A stretch of DNA of 64,000 nt, from the NCBI GenBank assembly GCA_035604335.1, contig DATNIT010000165.1, positions 62,001-126,000 of the forward strand, given 5' to 3'. The stretch is from DASZHJ01 sp035604335 (GTDB lineage Bacteria; Pseudomonadota; Alphaproteobacteria; ATCC43930; CGMCC-115725). Shown here piece by piece: positions 1-8,322 of the stretch; position 1 is the stretch's first letter; every line of letters begins with the position of its first letter. A program made the translations under genes and the position numbers. Under the pieces are notes generated by a model that did no database searches, was not told the DNA's origin, and was given only the letters and a program-made list of their open reading frames with translations.

Positions 1-156
1 TATCGCGGCACCGACTGCGTGCTCGATCTCTTTCTTTATAGGAGCGCCGACGATCTTCGGGTCGCCTATGCCGAGACGCGCGACCGCGGCGCCGCCCGGA
101 TCCCGCAGTCCGAGTGCTACGCCGATCTGGTCGCGGCCCGCGCGCGGCCGCTCTGA
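1..156 (+). CDS. Hypothetical protein, C-terminal fragment (5' end outside window)
   Basis: An open frame runs from the first base to a TGA at 154-156 and encodes the last 51 residues of a protein. The visible part holds a CVLDLFLY stretch followed by an RVAYAE segment and a lone cysteine near the end. I cannot assign a family. Similar short C-termini occur in small secreted or lipoprotein-like hypotheticals of alphaproteobacteria, but that is only an impression. It converges on nth across the palindromic repeat. The frame is certain to be open; the function is unknown. Confidence 0.6.
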   Translation, partial: YRGTDCVLDLFLYRSADDLRVAYAETRDRGAARIPQSECYADLVAARARPL

Positions 157-187
157 GCCAATGCTTTTAAGAGTCTTCGGCCGCAAG

Positions 188-325
188 CCTCCCACCCCAC
201 CCTCCCCCTCGAGGGGGGAGGGGCGAGTTCACGGGGTCGAGATTCTCTTTCTCAAAGAACCTCGCGTTCCAGGCAACCTCTTGCGCCCCTCCCCCCTTGA
301 GGGGGAGGGTAGGGCGGGGGGTTGG
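188..325. repeat. Palindromic intergenic repeat element overlapping the 3' end of nth
   Basis: Two C/G-tract arms (188-225 and 284-325) are inverted copies of each other, matching at 34 of 38 aligned positions and separated by about 58 bases. Each arm is itself nearly palindromic around a CTCGAG-like or CTTGAG centre. The whole unit can fold into a long hairpin. Such CCCTCCCC...GGGGAGGG units are common between genes in high-GC alphaproteobacteria. Here the right arm lies inside the nth reading frame and the nth stop codon falls between the arms. Confidence 0.8.
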
Positions 326-996
326 CGCCGCGGCTTCGCCCGAGCCTTCTTCTTCGGCTCGTCCAGCGTGATCTTGCCCTTGAAGGCGCAGAGGTCGTTG
401 ACGACGCACGCGGGGCAGTTCGGCTTGCGCGCCGTGCAGACATAGCGGCCGTGCAGGATGAGCCAGTGGTGCGCGTAAAGCTTGTAATGCGTGGGCACCA
501 CCTTCTCCAGCCGCGCCTCGACCTTATCGGGCGTCGCGCCGCGCGCGAGACCGGTGCGGTTTCCGACCCGGAAGATGTGGGTGTCGACCGCAATCGTGGG
601 TTCGGCGAAGGCGACGTTGAGCACCACGTTGGCGGTCTTGCGGCCGACGCCCGGCAGCCGCTGCAGCGCCTCACGCGTGCGGGGCACCTCGCCGCCGTGC
701 TCGGCGATGAGCATCTCGCTGAGCTTGACGATGTTCTTCGCCTTGGTGCGGTAGAGGCCGATGGTGCGGATGTAGTCCTGCAAGCGCGCCTCGCCGAGCG
801 CCAGCATCTTCTCGGGCGTGTCCGCGACCTCGAAGAGCGCCGGCGTCGCCTTGTTGACGCTGGCGTCGGTCGCCTGGGCAGAGAGCACGACCGCGACCAG
901 CAGCGTATACGGGCTGAGGAACTCGAGCTCGCTGCGCGGATCGGGCAGCCGCTCGGCGAGTCGACGAAAGAACTCCTCCACGTGCTCCGGCTTCAT
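229..996 (-). CDS. nth: Endonuclease III (base-excision repair DNA glycosylase/AP lyase)
   Basis: It removes oxidised pyrimidines from DNA and nicks the abasic site. The 255-residue product has the helix-hairpin-helix segment LPGVGRKTANVV (residues 114-125) with catalytic Lys120, catalytic Asp138, and a complete [4Fe-4S] loop C187-x6-C194-x2-C197-x5-C203. I chose the ATG at 996 because the family normally begins near MKPEHVEEFF; longer upstream starts add only low-complexity sequence. The family normally ends 10-20 residues after the cluster. Here a basic tail (about residues 224-255) is encoded by the palindromic repeat and reads PSPSRGEG. It converges with the partial gene at the window start. 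Confidence 0.96.
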   Translation of the reverse strand: MKPEHVEEFFRRLAERLPDPRSELEFLSPYTLLVAVVLSAQATDASVNKATPALFEVADTPEKMLALGEARLQDYIRTIGLYRTKAKNIVKLSEMLIAEHGGEVPRTREALQRLPGVGRKTANVVLNVAFAEPTIAVDTHIFRVGNRTGLARGATPDKVEARLEKVVPTHYKLYAHHWLILHGRYVCTARKPNCPACVVNDLCAFKGKITLDEPKKKARAKPRRQPPALPSPSRGEGRKRLPGTRGSLRKRISTP

Positions 997-1094
997 GATC
1001 GTCGATCTTACCGCGACGGGGGCGATGAACAAGCCGTGACACCGGCGCCGGCCGGCTTTACGCCGGCCGCCCGCGCTCTTAGTGTCACTCGGGC

Positions 1095-1604
1095 ATGGAT
1101 GGTCCCACACCCCCCGAGCTCCAGGCATCGCCGGTATTCTTCGATGCGGTGCTCTATCCCTACCGCAGCTTGCCGCCGCAAGGTTTCTTGATCCTGATGC
1201 TGGTGCTGAGCGCCGTGAGCTTCGCCGCCGGCGTGAGCTTCGTGCTGATGGGGGCGTGGCCAATCGTCGGATATTTCGGGCTCGATGTGCTGCTGGTCTA
1301 TCTCGCCTTCCGCGCGAGCTACCGCAGCGCGCGCACGCACGAGTGGGTCCGGCTCACCGAGGACACGCTGACCGTGGAGCGCGTCGGTCGGCGCGGCGAG
1401 CGGCGGCGCTGGCAATTCCAGCCCTTCTGGCTGCGCGTCGTGCTGGAGGAGCGGGACGAGACCAACCGGCTGGTGCTGACCTCCCACGGCCGCGAGCTCG
1501 TGGTCGGCGGATTTCTGGCGCCCGCCGAGCGCAAGAACCTCGCCGCCGCGCTCAAGGAGGCGCTCGTCCGCTGGCGCCGGCACATCGGCCCCGCGATAAG
1601 CTGA
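1095..1604 (+). CDS. DUF2244 family integral membrane protein
   Basis: A 169-residue protein with two hydrophobic membrane segments near residues 30-70, followed by a soluble C-terminal half that carries the WVRLTEDTLTVER and WLRVVLEE patterns typical of DUF2244. The biochemical role is unknown. The gene is divergent from nth, an arrangement often kept in alphaproteobacteria, and its stop lies only 4 bases from the convergent dapB stop. Family assignment is good; function is not assigned. Confidence 0.85.
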   Translation: MDGPTPPELQASPVFFDAVLYPYRSLPPQGFLILMLVLSAVSFAAGVSFVLMGAWPIVGYFGLDVLLVYLAFRASYRSARTHEWVRLTEDTLTVERVGRRGERRRWQFQPFWLRVVLEERDETNRLVLTSHGRELVVGGFLAPAERKNLAAALKEALVRWRRHIGPAIS

Positions 1605-1608
1605 TCCG

Positions 1609-2421
1609 TCAGCGCTTCAGCCCCAGCACATCCGTCATGTCGTAGAGGCCAGGAGACTTGGCCGCGACCCAGCGCGCCGCCCGGATGACGCCGCGGCCGA
1701 AAATCTGCCGGCTGCCGGCGCGGTGCGTGAGCTCGATGCGCTCGCTGGGTCCCGCGAACATCACGGTGTGCTCGCCCGCGACGTCGCCGCCGCGCAACGT
1801 CGCGAACCCGATGTCGCCGACGCGGCGCGGCCCGGTGTGACCGTCGCGCACGCGCTGGCTCTTGGCCCCGAGGTCGACCCGCCGCCCGCGCGCCGCGGCC
1901 TGCCCGAGCGCGAGCGCGGTGCCGGAGGGCGCATCGACCTTGTGGCGGTGATGCATCTCGAGCACCTCGATGTCGAAGTCCTCGCCCAGCACCCGTGCCG
2001 CCTGCTCGACCAGGTTCGCGAGCAGGTTGACGCCGAGGCTGAAATTGGCGGCCCATACGATGGGCGCGCGTTTGGCGGCGGCGCGGATCTCCTCCGCTTG
2101 CGCCCCGTCGAGGCCGGTGGTGCCGAGCACCAGCGCGCGACCGCTCTCGGCCGCCAGCCTCGCATGGGCGACGCTCGCCGCCGGCACGGTCAAATCCAGG
2201 ACGACGTCGGCGGCCTCGAATACGGACTTCGCGTCGCCCGCGACCTTGATCGCGAGTGCGCCGACGCCCGCGAGCGCGCCCAAATCCTGGCCGACGAGCG
2301 GGCTCCCGGGCACCTCGCTGCCGGCGACCACGCGGCAGCCTTCCGCGGCCTGCGCCTCCGCGACCAGCAGGCGTCCCATGCGCCCGCCGCACCCGACCAC
2401 GCCGATCTTGATCTCAGCCAT
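1609..2421 (-). CDS. dapB: 4-hydroxy-tetrahydrodipicolinate reductase
   Basis: It catalyses the NAD(P)H-dependent reduction step of the diaminopimelate/lysine pathway. The 270-residue product opens with the Rossmann loop GVVGCGGRMGR (residues 7-17) and carries the DapB signature EMHHRHKVDAPSGTA, whose His and Lys are catalytic. It ends with YDMTDVLGL, as usual in the family. The ATG at 2421 puts the dinucleotide-binding strand right at the N-terminus; an upstream in-frame start would add 62 arginine-rich residues. Cytosolic; transcribed alone toward DUF2244. Confidence 0.97.
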   Translation of the reverse strand: MAEIKIGVVGCGGRMGRLLVAEAQAAEGCRVVAGSEVPGSPLVGQDLGALAGVGALAIKVAGDAKSVFEAADVVLDLTVPAASVAHARLAAESGRALVLGTTGLDGAQAEEIRAAAKRAPIVWAANFSLGVNLLANLVEQAARVLGEDFDIEVLEMHHRHKVDAPSGTALALGQAAARGRRVDLGAKSQRVRDGHTGPRRVGDIGFATLRGGDVAGEHTVMFAGPSERIELTHRAGSRQIFGRGVIRAARWVAAKSPGLYDMTDVLGLKR

Positions 2422-2756
2422 TGGCTCGCTCCCCTCGACCATCCGATACGCTCGGCCCCGCCGCCTCGAGCCAGGGATAGGATGCGGAAGGGGCGGGTGC
2501 AAGCCTATTGGCCCGCTTGCGCAGCGCCGGTCTCCGCGCGCACGGCGCCATCGACCTCCGCGGACGAAACTCACGCGCCGGAGCAGGGCGGCGCCAGACC
2601 AGCTCAATCCCAGCGGAGGAACCTTCTATGGAAACGCCGCCGCGCAGCCAAGACTGCGCAGACCTGTCGGCCGCGACACCTCACAAGGCGGCGTCGCGAG
2701 ACCTTCGGGGTTTCGCCATGGCAGAAACAGCGGACTTCCTCTAGAACGCTCCCGCC
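2422..2756. other. Divergent intergenic region between dapB and murJ
   Basis: These 335 bases separate two divergently transcribed genes and must hold both promoters, although I see no convincing -35/-10 pair. The only structured item is a short ORF with a good ribosome binding site at 2628-2744, listed separately. No tRNA, terminator or repeat is evident. Confidence 0.6.
2628..2744 (+). CDS. Possible 38-residue small ORF upstream of murJ
   Basis: The ATG at 2628 is preceded by GGAGGA with a 7-base spacer, a near-ideal ribosome binding site, and the frame ends in TAG 12 bases before the murJ start. The predicted peptide is polar and unrelated to any family I know. It could be a leader peptide coupled to murJ translation or a chance ORF. 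The ribosome binding site and its tight position before murJ are the only support. Confidence 0.25.
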   Translation: METPPRSQDCADLSAATPHKAASRDLRGFAMAETADFL

Positions 2757-4304
2757 ATGGCATTGCTGCGCTCGGCCGCCACCGTCGGCCTCTACACCTT
2801 GATGAGCCGCGTGCTGGGCTTCGTGCGCGACATGCTGACGGCGGCGTTCCTGGGGGCGGGGCCCATCACCGACGCGTTCTTCGTGGCACAGCGGCTGCCC
2901 AATCTGTTTCGCAGCCTGTTCGCCGAAGGCGCCTTCAACGCGGCTTTCGTGCCGCTCTTCGCGGGCACGGTCGCGTCCGAGGGCCGGGTCGCGGCGCGGC
3001 GCTTCGCCGAGGATGCGCTCGCCGTGCTGGTGACGGCGCTGTTCCTGTTCGTCGCGGCGGCCGAGGTATTCGCGCCCGCTTTCGTGCGCGTGTTGGCGCC
3101 CGGCTTCGCGGACGAGCCCGAAAAGTTCGCACTCACCGTGGCACTCGCGCGCGTCACCTTTCCCTATCTCCTCTATATCTCGCTGGCGTCGCTGCAGAGC
3201 GGGGTCTTGAACTCCGTCGAGCGCTTCGCCGCCGCCGCCGCAACGCCGATGCTGCTGAACCTGTTCCTGATCGGCGCCATGCTGCTGGTGCGGCCGGTGA
3301 ACGGCTACGTCTTGGCTTGGGCGATCACCGCCTCGGGCTTCGCGCAGTTCGTCTGGCTCATGGTGTCGTGCTGGCGGGCGGGTCTGCCGCTCGCCATGCC
3401 GAGGCCGCGATTGACACCGGCGGTGAAGCAGCTCCTTCGACTCATGCTGCCCGGCACCTTCGGCGCGGGTGTGACCCAGCTCAACCTGGTGGTCTCGACC
3501 GCGATTGCCTCGCTGCTGCCGACCGGCGCCGTCTCCTACCTCTATTACGCGGACCGGCTGAACCAGCTGCCGCTCGGCGTGGTCGGGATCGCGGTCGGCA
3601 CGGCGATCCTGCCCACGCTCTCGCGCCAGGTGCGCACGGGCGACGATGCCGGCGCGCAAGCGACCCAGAACCGAGGGCTGGAGCTCGCGCTGCTGTTGAC
3701 GCTGCCGGCCGCCGTGGGCCTAGGCGTGCTTGCGCACCCGATCCTGGAGACGCTCTTCCAGCGCGGGGCCTTCGATGCCGCGGCGACGGCCGCGACCGCA
3801 CCGGCGCTCACCGCGTACGCAGCGGGCCTCCCGGCCTTCGTGCTGATCAAGATCCTGGCGCCGGGGTTCTTCGCGCGCCGCGACACCGGCACGCCCGTCA
3901 AGATCGCGGCCCTGGCGATGGCGGTGAACGCCATCGGCACCGTGCTGCTCGGCTTCGTCTTGCCCTGGGCCCATGTGGGGATCGCAATCGCGGGCTCGAT
4001 TGCGGGCTGGCTCAATGCGCTCGCTCTGATGACGGTGCTGCACCGGCGCGGCCATTTCTCGCTCGACCGCCAGAGCAGACGCGCGTTGCCGCGGATCGCC
4101 GGCGCCGCGATCGGCATGGGCGCGCTGCTGGTAGCGGCGACCAACCTTATGGCGCCACCGCTCGCGGGCACGCTGGTGCACCGGCTTTCGGTGCTCGCGG
4201 GCCTGGTCGTGATCGGGCTCGCGAGCTTCGGGCTGCTCGTCTTCCTGCTCGGCGCCGCCCGCTGGCGCGACGTGCTCCGGCGCCTGCGGCGCCAAGCGGC
4301 TTGA
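2757..4304 (+). CDS. murJ: Lipid II flippase MurJ (MviN)
   Basis: A 515-residue polytopic inner-membrane protein of the MOP exporter superfamily that moves lipid-linked peptidoglycan precursor to the periplasmic face. It opens with the family hallmark SRVLGFVRDML, followed by DAFFVAQRLPNLFRSLFAEGAFNAAFVP, split here as DAFFVAQRLPN (around residues 40-50) and LFAEGAFNAAF. About fourteen hydrophobic helices follow, with conserved YLYYADRLNQLPLG near residue 260. The length fits the family. It is followed 67 bases later by trpS. Confidence 0.96.
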   Translation: MALLRSAATVGLYTLMSRVLGFVRDMLTAAFLGAGPITDAFFVAQRLPNLFRSLFAEGAFNAAFVPLFAGTVASEGRVAARRFAEDALAVLVTALFLFVAAAEVFAPAFVRVLAPGFADEPEKFALTVALARVTFPYLLYISLASLQSGVLNSVERFAAAAATPMLLNLFLIGAMLLVRPVNGYVLAWAITASGFAQFVWLMVSCWRAGLPLAMPRPRLTPAVKQLLRLMLPGTFGAGVTQLNLVVSTAIASLLPTGAVSYLYYADRLNQLPLGVVGIAVGTAILPTLSRQVRTGDDAGAQATQNRGLELALLLTLPAAVGLGVLAHPILETLFQRGAFDAAATAATAPALTAYAAGLPAFVLIKILAPGFFARRDTGTPVKIAALAMAVNAIGTVLLGFVLPWAHVGIAIAGSIAGWLNALALMTVLHRRGHFSLDRQSRRALPRIAGAAIGMGALLVAATNLMAPPLAGTLVHRLSVLAGLVVIGLASFGLLVFLLGAARWRDVLRRLRRQAA

Positions 4305-4371
4305 CCCGAGGCCACCGGCTCCTCGATAAACACGCGCTCTCCCGCTCCGCCTCCAACCCGGACGATAACCC

Positions 4372-5370
4372 ATGAACCGCATCTTCTCGGGCATCCAGCC
4401 CACCGGTAATCTGCATCTCGGCAACTACCTGGGCGCCATCCGCAATTGGGTGGCGATGCAGAACGACTACGACTGCATCTTCTGCATCGTCGACCTGCAC
4501 GCGCTGACCCTGCCGCAGAACCCGACCGAGCTGCGCGCCCAGACCCGCGAGGTCACAGCGGCCTATATCGCCGCGGGCATCGATCCCGAGCGCTGCATCA
4601 TCTTCAACCAGAGCACGGTCGCGGCCCACGCGGAGCTGGCGTGGCTCCTCGGTTGCATTACGCCGCTCGGCTGGCTCAACCGCATGACCCAGTTCAAGGA
4701 GAAATCGGGCAAGCAGCGCGAGAATGCCGGGCTCGGGCTCTACGCCTACCCCGTGCTGATGGCGGCCGACATCCTGCTCTACAAGGCGACGCACGTGCCC
4801 GTGGGCGAGGACCAGAAGCAACACGTCGAGCTTGCCCGCGACATCGCCGGCGCCTTCAACCGGCGCTACGAGGTGGAGTTCTTTCCGCTGCCGGAGCCGC
4901 AGATCCTGGGCGCGGCCACCCGCGTCATGAGCCTGCGCGACGGCACCAAGAAGATGTCGAAGTCGGATACGTCGGATTATTCCCGCATCAACATGACCGA
5001 CGACGCCGAGACGATCCGCCAGAAGGTCCGCAAGGCCAAGACCGACCCGCATCCGATGCCCACCACCGTCGCCGAGCTCGAGACCCGGCCCGAGGCCGCG
5101 AACCTGCTGGGCATCTATGCGGCGCTCGCGGACAAGAGCCTCGAGGCGACCGTTCAGGAATTCGCGGGCTCGCCCTTCTCGCGCTTCAAGGAGACGCTGA
5201 GCGACCTCGCGGTCTCCGTCCTCGGCCGGGTCGGCGGCGAGATGCGCCGCCTCATGGCGGACCCCGAGTACATCGACCGCATCCTCCGCCGCAGCACCGA
5301 GCGCGCCCGCGCCATCGCCGAGCCGAACCTGCGCGAGGTCTGCGACATCACGGGCCTGTTGCGACCTTAG
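4372..5370 (+). CDS. trpS: Tryptophanyl-tRNA synthetase
   Basis: A class Ic aminoacyl-tRNA synthetase charging tRNA-Trp. The 332-residue protein has the HIGH-type motif TGNLHLGN at residues 11-18 and KMSKS at 194-198. These bracket the Rossmann domain, and the C-terminal helical domain binds the anticodon. The length is normal. Its TAG stop shares four bases (5367-5370) with the stop of the convergent cupin gene. Confidence 0.98.
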   Translation: MNRIFSGIQPTGNLHLGNYLGAIRNWVAMQNDYDCIFCIVDLHALTLPQNPTELRAQTREVTAAYIAAGIDPERCIIFNQSTVAAHAELAWLLGCITPLGWLNRMTQFKEKSGKQRENAGLGLYAYPVLMAADILLYKATHVPVGEDQKQHVELARDIAGAFNRRYEVEFFPLPEPQILGAATRVMSLRDGTKKMSKSDTSDYSRINMTDDAETIRQKVRKAKTDPHPMPTTVAELETRPEAANLLGIYAALADKSLEATVQEFAGSPFSRFKETLSDLAVSVLGRVGGEMRRLMADPEYIDRILRRSTERARAIAEPNLREVCDITGLLRP

Positions 5371-5756
5371 TGCTGGTCCGCTCCCGCCGGCGGCGCGCCC
5401 TCGAAATAGGTGGTGGCTTCGGCGATGGCGCGGTTGCGCGGCATGAAGGTGAACATGCGGACGGGGCCTGGCCCGACCGCGACGAAGGCATGGGGCACGC
5501 CCGCGGGGACCGCGATGGTGTGGTTGGCCTCGACCAGCCTCTGCTCGTCGCCGAGCCGGAGATCGAGCGTGCCCTCGAGCAGGATGAAGATCTCGTCGAC
5601 GTCCTTGTGGACGTGGAGCGGCGCGCCGGCGCCGGGCTCGATCACGCTGTAGCCCGCGATGCAGGCAAGGCCCTCGTCGCGGCCCGCGAGCACGAAGTTG
5701 CGGTAGCCGGGACGCCAGGGGATCTCGTGGGCTTCGGTGTTGGGGATGATGGGCAT
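5367..5756 (-). CDS. Cupin-fold protein
   Basis: A 129-residue single-domain cupin. The first motif supplies His48, His50 and Glu55 (PLHVHKDVDEIF) and the second supplies His89 (PAGVPHAF), a complete 3-His/1-Glu metal site. Substrate is unknown; such small cupins may be metal-dependent dioxygenases, isomerases or sensors. The start at 5756 follows GAGGAGG at 5-base spacing, favouring it over a longer form. The 3' end overlaps the trpS stop on the opposite strand, so the two transcripts converge with no terminator between them. Confidence 0.85.
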   Translation of the reverse strand: MPIIPNTEAHEIPWRPGYRNFVLAGRDEGLACIAGYSVIEPGAGAPLHVHKDVDEIFILLEGTLDLRLGDEQRLVEANHTIAVPAGVPHAFVAVGPGPVRMFTFMPRNRAIAEATTYFEGAPPAGADQH

Positions 5757-5951
5757 GGGCTGCCTCCTCGGGAGAGCCGGGATGCCGCACATGCTAGCAC
5801 GCTTGTAGGCGGGCCTCAGCCCATGATCCTGGAAAAGCCCGGAAATCGCCGCGAATCGAGCCGGAAACCGGTTGGCCGGCCGCGGGCGCGGTTGTAAGGT
5901 GCCGCGGGCGCCCCTCCTTCGACCGGCGCAGCACGTTTCTTTGGCTTTCGC

Positions 5952-6872
5952 ATGGATATCTACCTGCCGATCGCCGCGGTTTCCGTGGACGTGGTCGTCC
6001 TCCTGGGGCTGGGCGCGGCGGTGGGATTCCTGTCGGGCGTGTTCGGAGTGGGCGGCGGATTCCTGCTGACGCCTTTCCTGATCTTCATCGGCATTCCGCC
6101 GGCGGTCGCGGTCGCGTCCTCCGCCAATCAGCTGGTCGGCGCCTCGGTCTCCGGCGTGATCGCGCACTGGCGGCGCGGCAACGTCGACTTCCACATGGGC
6201 GCCGTGCTGCTGATCGGCGGCTTCGCGGGCTCCGCCTTCGGCGTCTGGATATTCGCGATACTGAGGCGCCTGGGTCAGGTCGAGCTCACCGTCAGCGTCG
6301 CCTACGTCGTGCTGCTCGGCACTTTGGGCGCGCTCATGCTGGTGGAGAGCACGCGCGCGATCCTGCGCCGAAACCGGGCCGGCGCCGGGCGGCGCAAGCT
6401 GCACCAGCACATGTGGATCCACGGGCTGCCGCTCAAGATGCGGTTTCGCCGCTCCAAGCTCTACATCAGCGCGATCGTGCCGACCGGGCTCGGCTTCATC
6501 GTGGGCGTGCTGTCGGCGATCATGGGCATTGGCGGCGGCTTCGTCATGGTGCCCGCGATGATCTACATGCTCGGCATGCCGACGGCGGTGGTGCCGGGCA
6601 CCTCGCTCCTGCAGATCATCTTCGTCGCCGCCAACGTGACGGTGCTGCAGGCCGCGGGGAACGGCACGGTGGATGCGCTGCTGGCGTTGCTCCTGCTGAT
6701 CGGCGGCGTGATCGGCGCCCAGCTCGGCAGCCGCTTCGGCTCGCGGCTTCGCGGCGAGCAGCTGCGGGCGCTCCTGGCGCTCATGGTGCTCGTGGTGGCG
6801 GCGAAGCTCGCGCGCGATCTCGGCGTGCGGCCGGATGATCTCTACTCGATCGTGGCCGTGGGGAGCGAATGA
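5952..6872 (+). CDS. TauE/SafE family permease (putative sulfite/organosulfonate exporter)
   Basis: A 306-residue membrane protein built of two related halves, each with a glycine-rich motif: GVFGVGGGFLLTP near residue 30 and IMGIGGGFVMVP near 195. This is the diagnostic internal duplication of TauE/SafE proteins. A basic cytoplasmic loop (RRNRAGAGRRK) separates the halves. The family moves sulfite, sulfoacetate or other anions; the substrate here is not shown. The stop overlaps the start of the TIGR02186 gene by 4 bases, so the two are almost certainly co-translated and may work together. Confidence 0.9.
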   Translation: MDIYLPIAAVSVDVVVLLGLGAAVGFLSGVFGVGGGFLLTPFLIFIGIPPAVAVASSANQLVGASVSGVIAHWRRGNVDFHMGAVLLIGGFAGSAFGVWIFAILRRLGQVELTVSVAYVVLLGTLGALMLVESTRAILRRNRAGAGRRKLHQHMWIHGLPLKMRFRRSKLYISAIVPTGLGFIVGVLSAIMGIGGGFVMVPAMIYMLGMPTAVVPGTSLLQIIFVAANVTVLQAAGNGTVDALLALLLLIGGVIGAQLGSRFGSRLRGEQLRALLALMVLVVAAKLARDLGVRPDDLYSIVAVGSE

Positions 6873-7621
6873 GGCGGCAACGGCTCTGGCTCCTGCTCCT
6901 GGTCGCGAGCCTCGGCCTCGCGGCGGGGGCCGATCCGGCCCGCGCTCAGGCTCTGGTCGCCGATCTCACCAACCATCTGGTCGCGATCACGACGGGCTTC
7001 ACGGGCACGAGCGTGGTGCTGTTCGGCGCGACCGACGGCACCGGCGACGTCATCGTGGTGGTCCGCGGGCCCGAGCGCGACATGACCGTGCGGCGAAAGA
7101 GCAAGGTGGCCGAGGTCTGGGTCAATACGCGGCAGGTGACGTTTCAGAGCGTGCCCAGCTTCTACAGCATCGCCAGCAACAAACCGCTCGACGACATCGC
7201 ACCGCCGGCGATGCGCCAGCTGCATCAGATCGGCCTCGACAATCTGCGCCTGACGACGGAAGCGCCGCTCTCACCCCAGGAGACCGAGGAGTTCCGCGCG
7301 GCGCTCTTGCGCAACGAGGCGCGAGCAGGGCTCTACCCCCCGGGCGCCGGTCAAGTGAGCTTTCTCGGCGACCGGCTGTTCCGCACCGATATTCGCTTCC
7401 CGGCCAATGTGCCGACTGGCACTTATCTCGTTCAGGTGTTCCTGGTGCGCGACAAGTCGGTGGTAAGCGGGCAGACCACGCCGCTGGTGATCTCCGAGCT
7501 CGGGCTCGACGCCGACGTGCACGACTTCGCCGACCGTTACGCGCTGGCCTACGGCCTCGCCGCCATCGCCTTGGCGGCGCTGGCGGGTTGGCTGGCGAGC
7601 CTGCCGTTCCGGAACGCCTAG
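6869..7621 (+). CDS. TIGR02186 / Alph_Pro_TM family periplasmic membrane protein
   Basis: A 250-residue protein with a signal peptide (LLLLVASLGLAAGA, cleavage near ARAQA), a long periplasmic beta-rich domain and a C-terminal membrane helix (around 225-245). It matches the alphaproteobacterial TIGR02186 family, whose members nearly always sit beside a TauE-type exporter; the 4-base overlap here shows the same coupling. Its biochemical role is undescribed. A periplasmic accessory or sensor of the exporter is a reasonable guess. The universal stress protein gene follows within 17 bases. Confidence 0.85.
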   Translation: MRRQRLWLLLLVASLGLAAGADPARAQALVADLTNHLVAITTGFTGTSVVLFGATDGTGDVIVVVRGPERDMTVRRKSKVAEVWVNTRQVTFQSVPSFYSIASNKPLDDIAPPAMRQLHQIGLDNLRLTTEAPLSPQETEEFRAALLRNEARAGLYPPGAGQVSFLGDRLFRTDIRFPANVPTGTYLVQVFLVRDKSVVSGQTTPLVISELGLDADVHDFADRYALAYGLAAIALAALAGWLASLPFRNA

Positions 7622-7637
7622 ATTAGGAGGCTCCGCG

Positions 7638-8126
7638 ATGAGCGACGAAAGCGCAGAGACGACGCCGCAGCGTATCTTCCTGGTGGTGGTCGACGACAGC
7701 GAGGAGATGCCGGTGGCGCTCCGCTACGCGGCGCTGCGCGCGCGCCATACGGGCGGGCGCGTGGCGCTCCTCTACGTGATCGAGCCCAGCGATCTCCAGC
7801 ATTGGATGGCGGTGGAGTCGCTGATGCGGGAAGAGCGCCGCGAGGAGGCCGAGCAGCTCCTCAGCAAGCTCTCCCAGGAGGTGCTGGAGCTCGCGGGCTC
7901 GCACCCGGTAGTCTACATCCGCGAGGGCCGGCGGCGCGACGAGCTCATGGCCATGCTCAACGAGGAGCCGAGCATCTCGATCCTGGTGCTGGCCGCGGGC
8001 ACCGGGCCGGAGGGACCGGGCCCGCTGATCACGGCGCTCATGAGCAAATCGCTGGCGAAGCTGCGCGTCCCCGTCACCATCGTGCCCGGCGGGCTCAGCG
8101 ACGAGCAGCTGTTGCATGTGACTTAA
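7638..8126 (+). CDS. Universal stress protein (UspA-like)
   Basis: A 162-residue single Usp domain. It starts with the IFLVVVDDSEEM strand and loop, has the ALLYVIEP strand, and ends with ILVLAAGTG...VPVTIVPGG, where the ATP-binding members carry G-x2-G-x9-G-S/T. Here that segment is degenerate (GTGPEGPGP), so nucleotide binding is uncertain. A ribosome binding site (TTAGGAGG) precedes the ATG. It appears to be the last gene of the TauE / TIGR02186 / Usp operon. Confidence 0.88.
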   Translation: MSDESAETTPQRIFLVVVDDSEEMPVALRYAALRARHTGGRVALLYVIEPSDLQHWMAVESLMREERREEAEQLLSKLSQEVLELAGSHPVVYIREGRRRDELMAMLNEEPSISILVLAAGTGPEGPGPLITALMSKSLAKLRVPVTIVPGGLSDEQLLHVT

Positions 8127-8202
8127 TTTATCCGTCTCTCACCGGCGGAGAGAACCAAGATCGACGAGGCGATCGGCCACACCAGGGCGGCGATCGCCAG
8201 CT

Positions 8203-8283
8203 ATGCGGCCATCGACGCCACTCCACGAGGCCGTCCTTGGCGGCCACGAGCCAGTCGTGCGGCTTCTCATCGAGCGCCACGCG
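8203..8283 (+). pseudogene. Ankyrin-repeat fragment (gene remnant)
   Basis: The frame beginning at 8203 reads TPLHEAVLGGHEPVVRLLI followed by ERHA, one well-preserved ankyrin repeat. Neither side continues as ankyrin sequence and no full ORF surrounds it, so this looks like the scrap of a deleted ankyrin gene. It lies in a 196-base gap between the stress protein gene and the lower-GC secreted-protein gene, supporting a history of insertion or deletion here. Confidence 0.45.
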
Positions 8284-8322
8284 CGATTACCATTCCACGT
8301 CCACGGCTTGAACCATGGCCGG

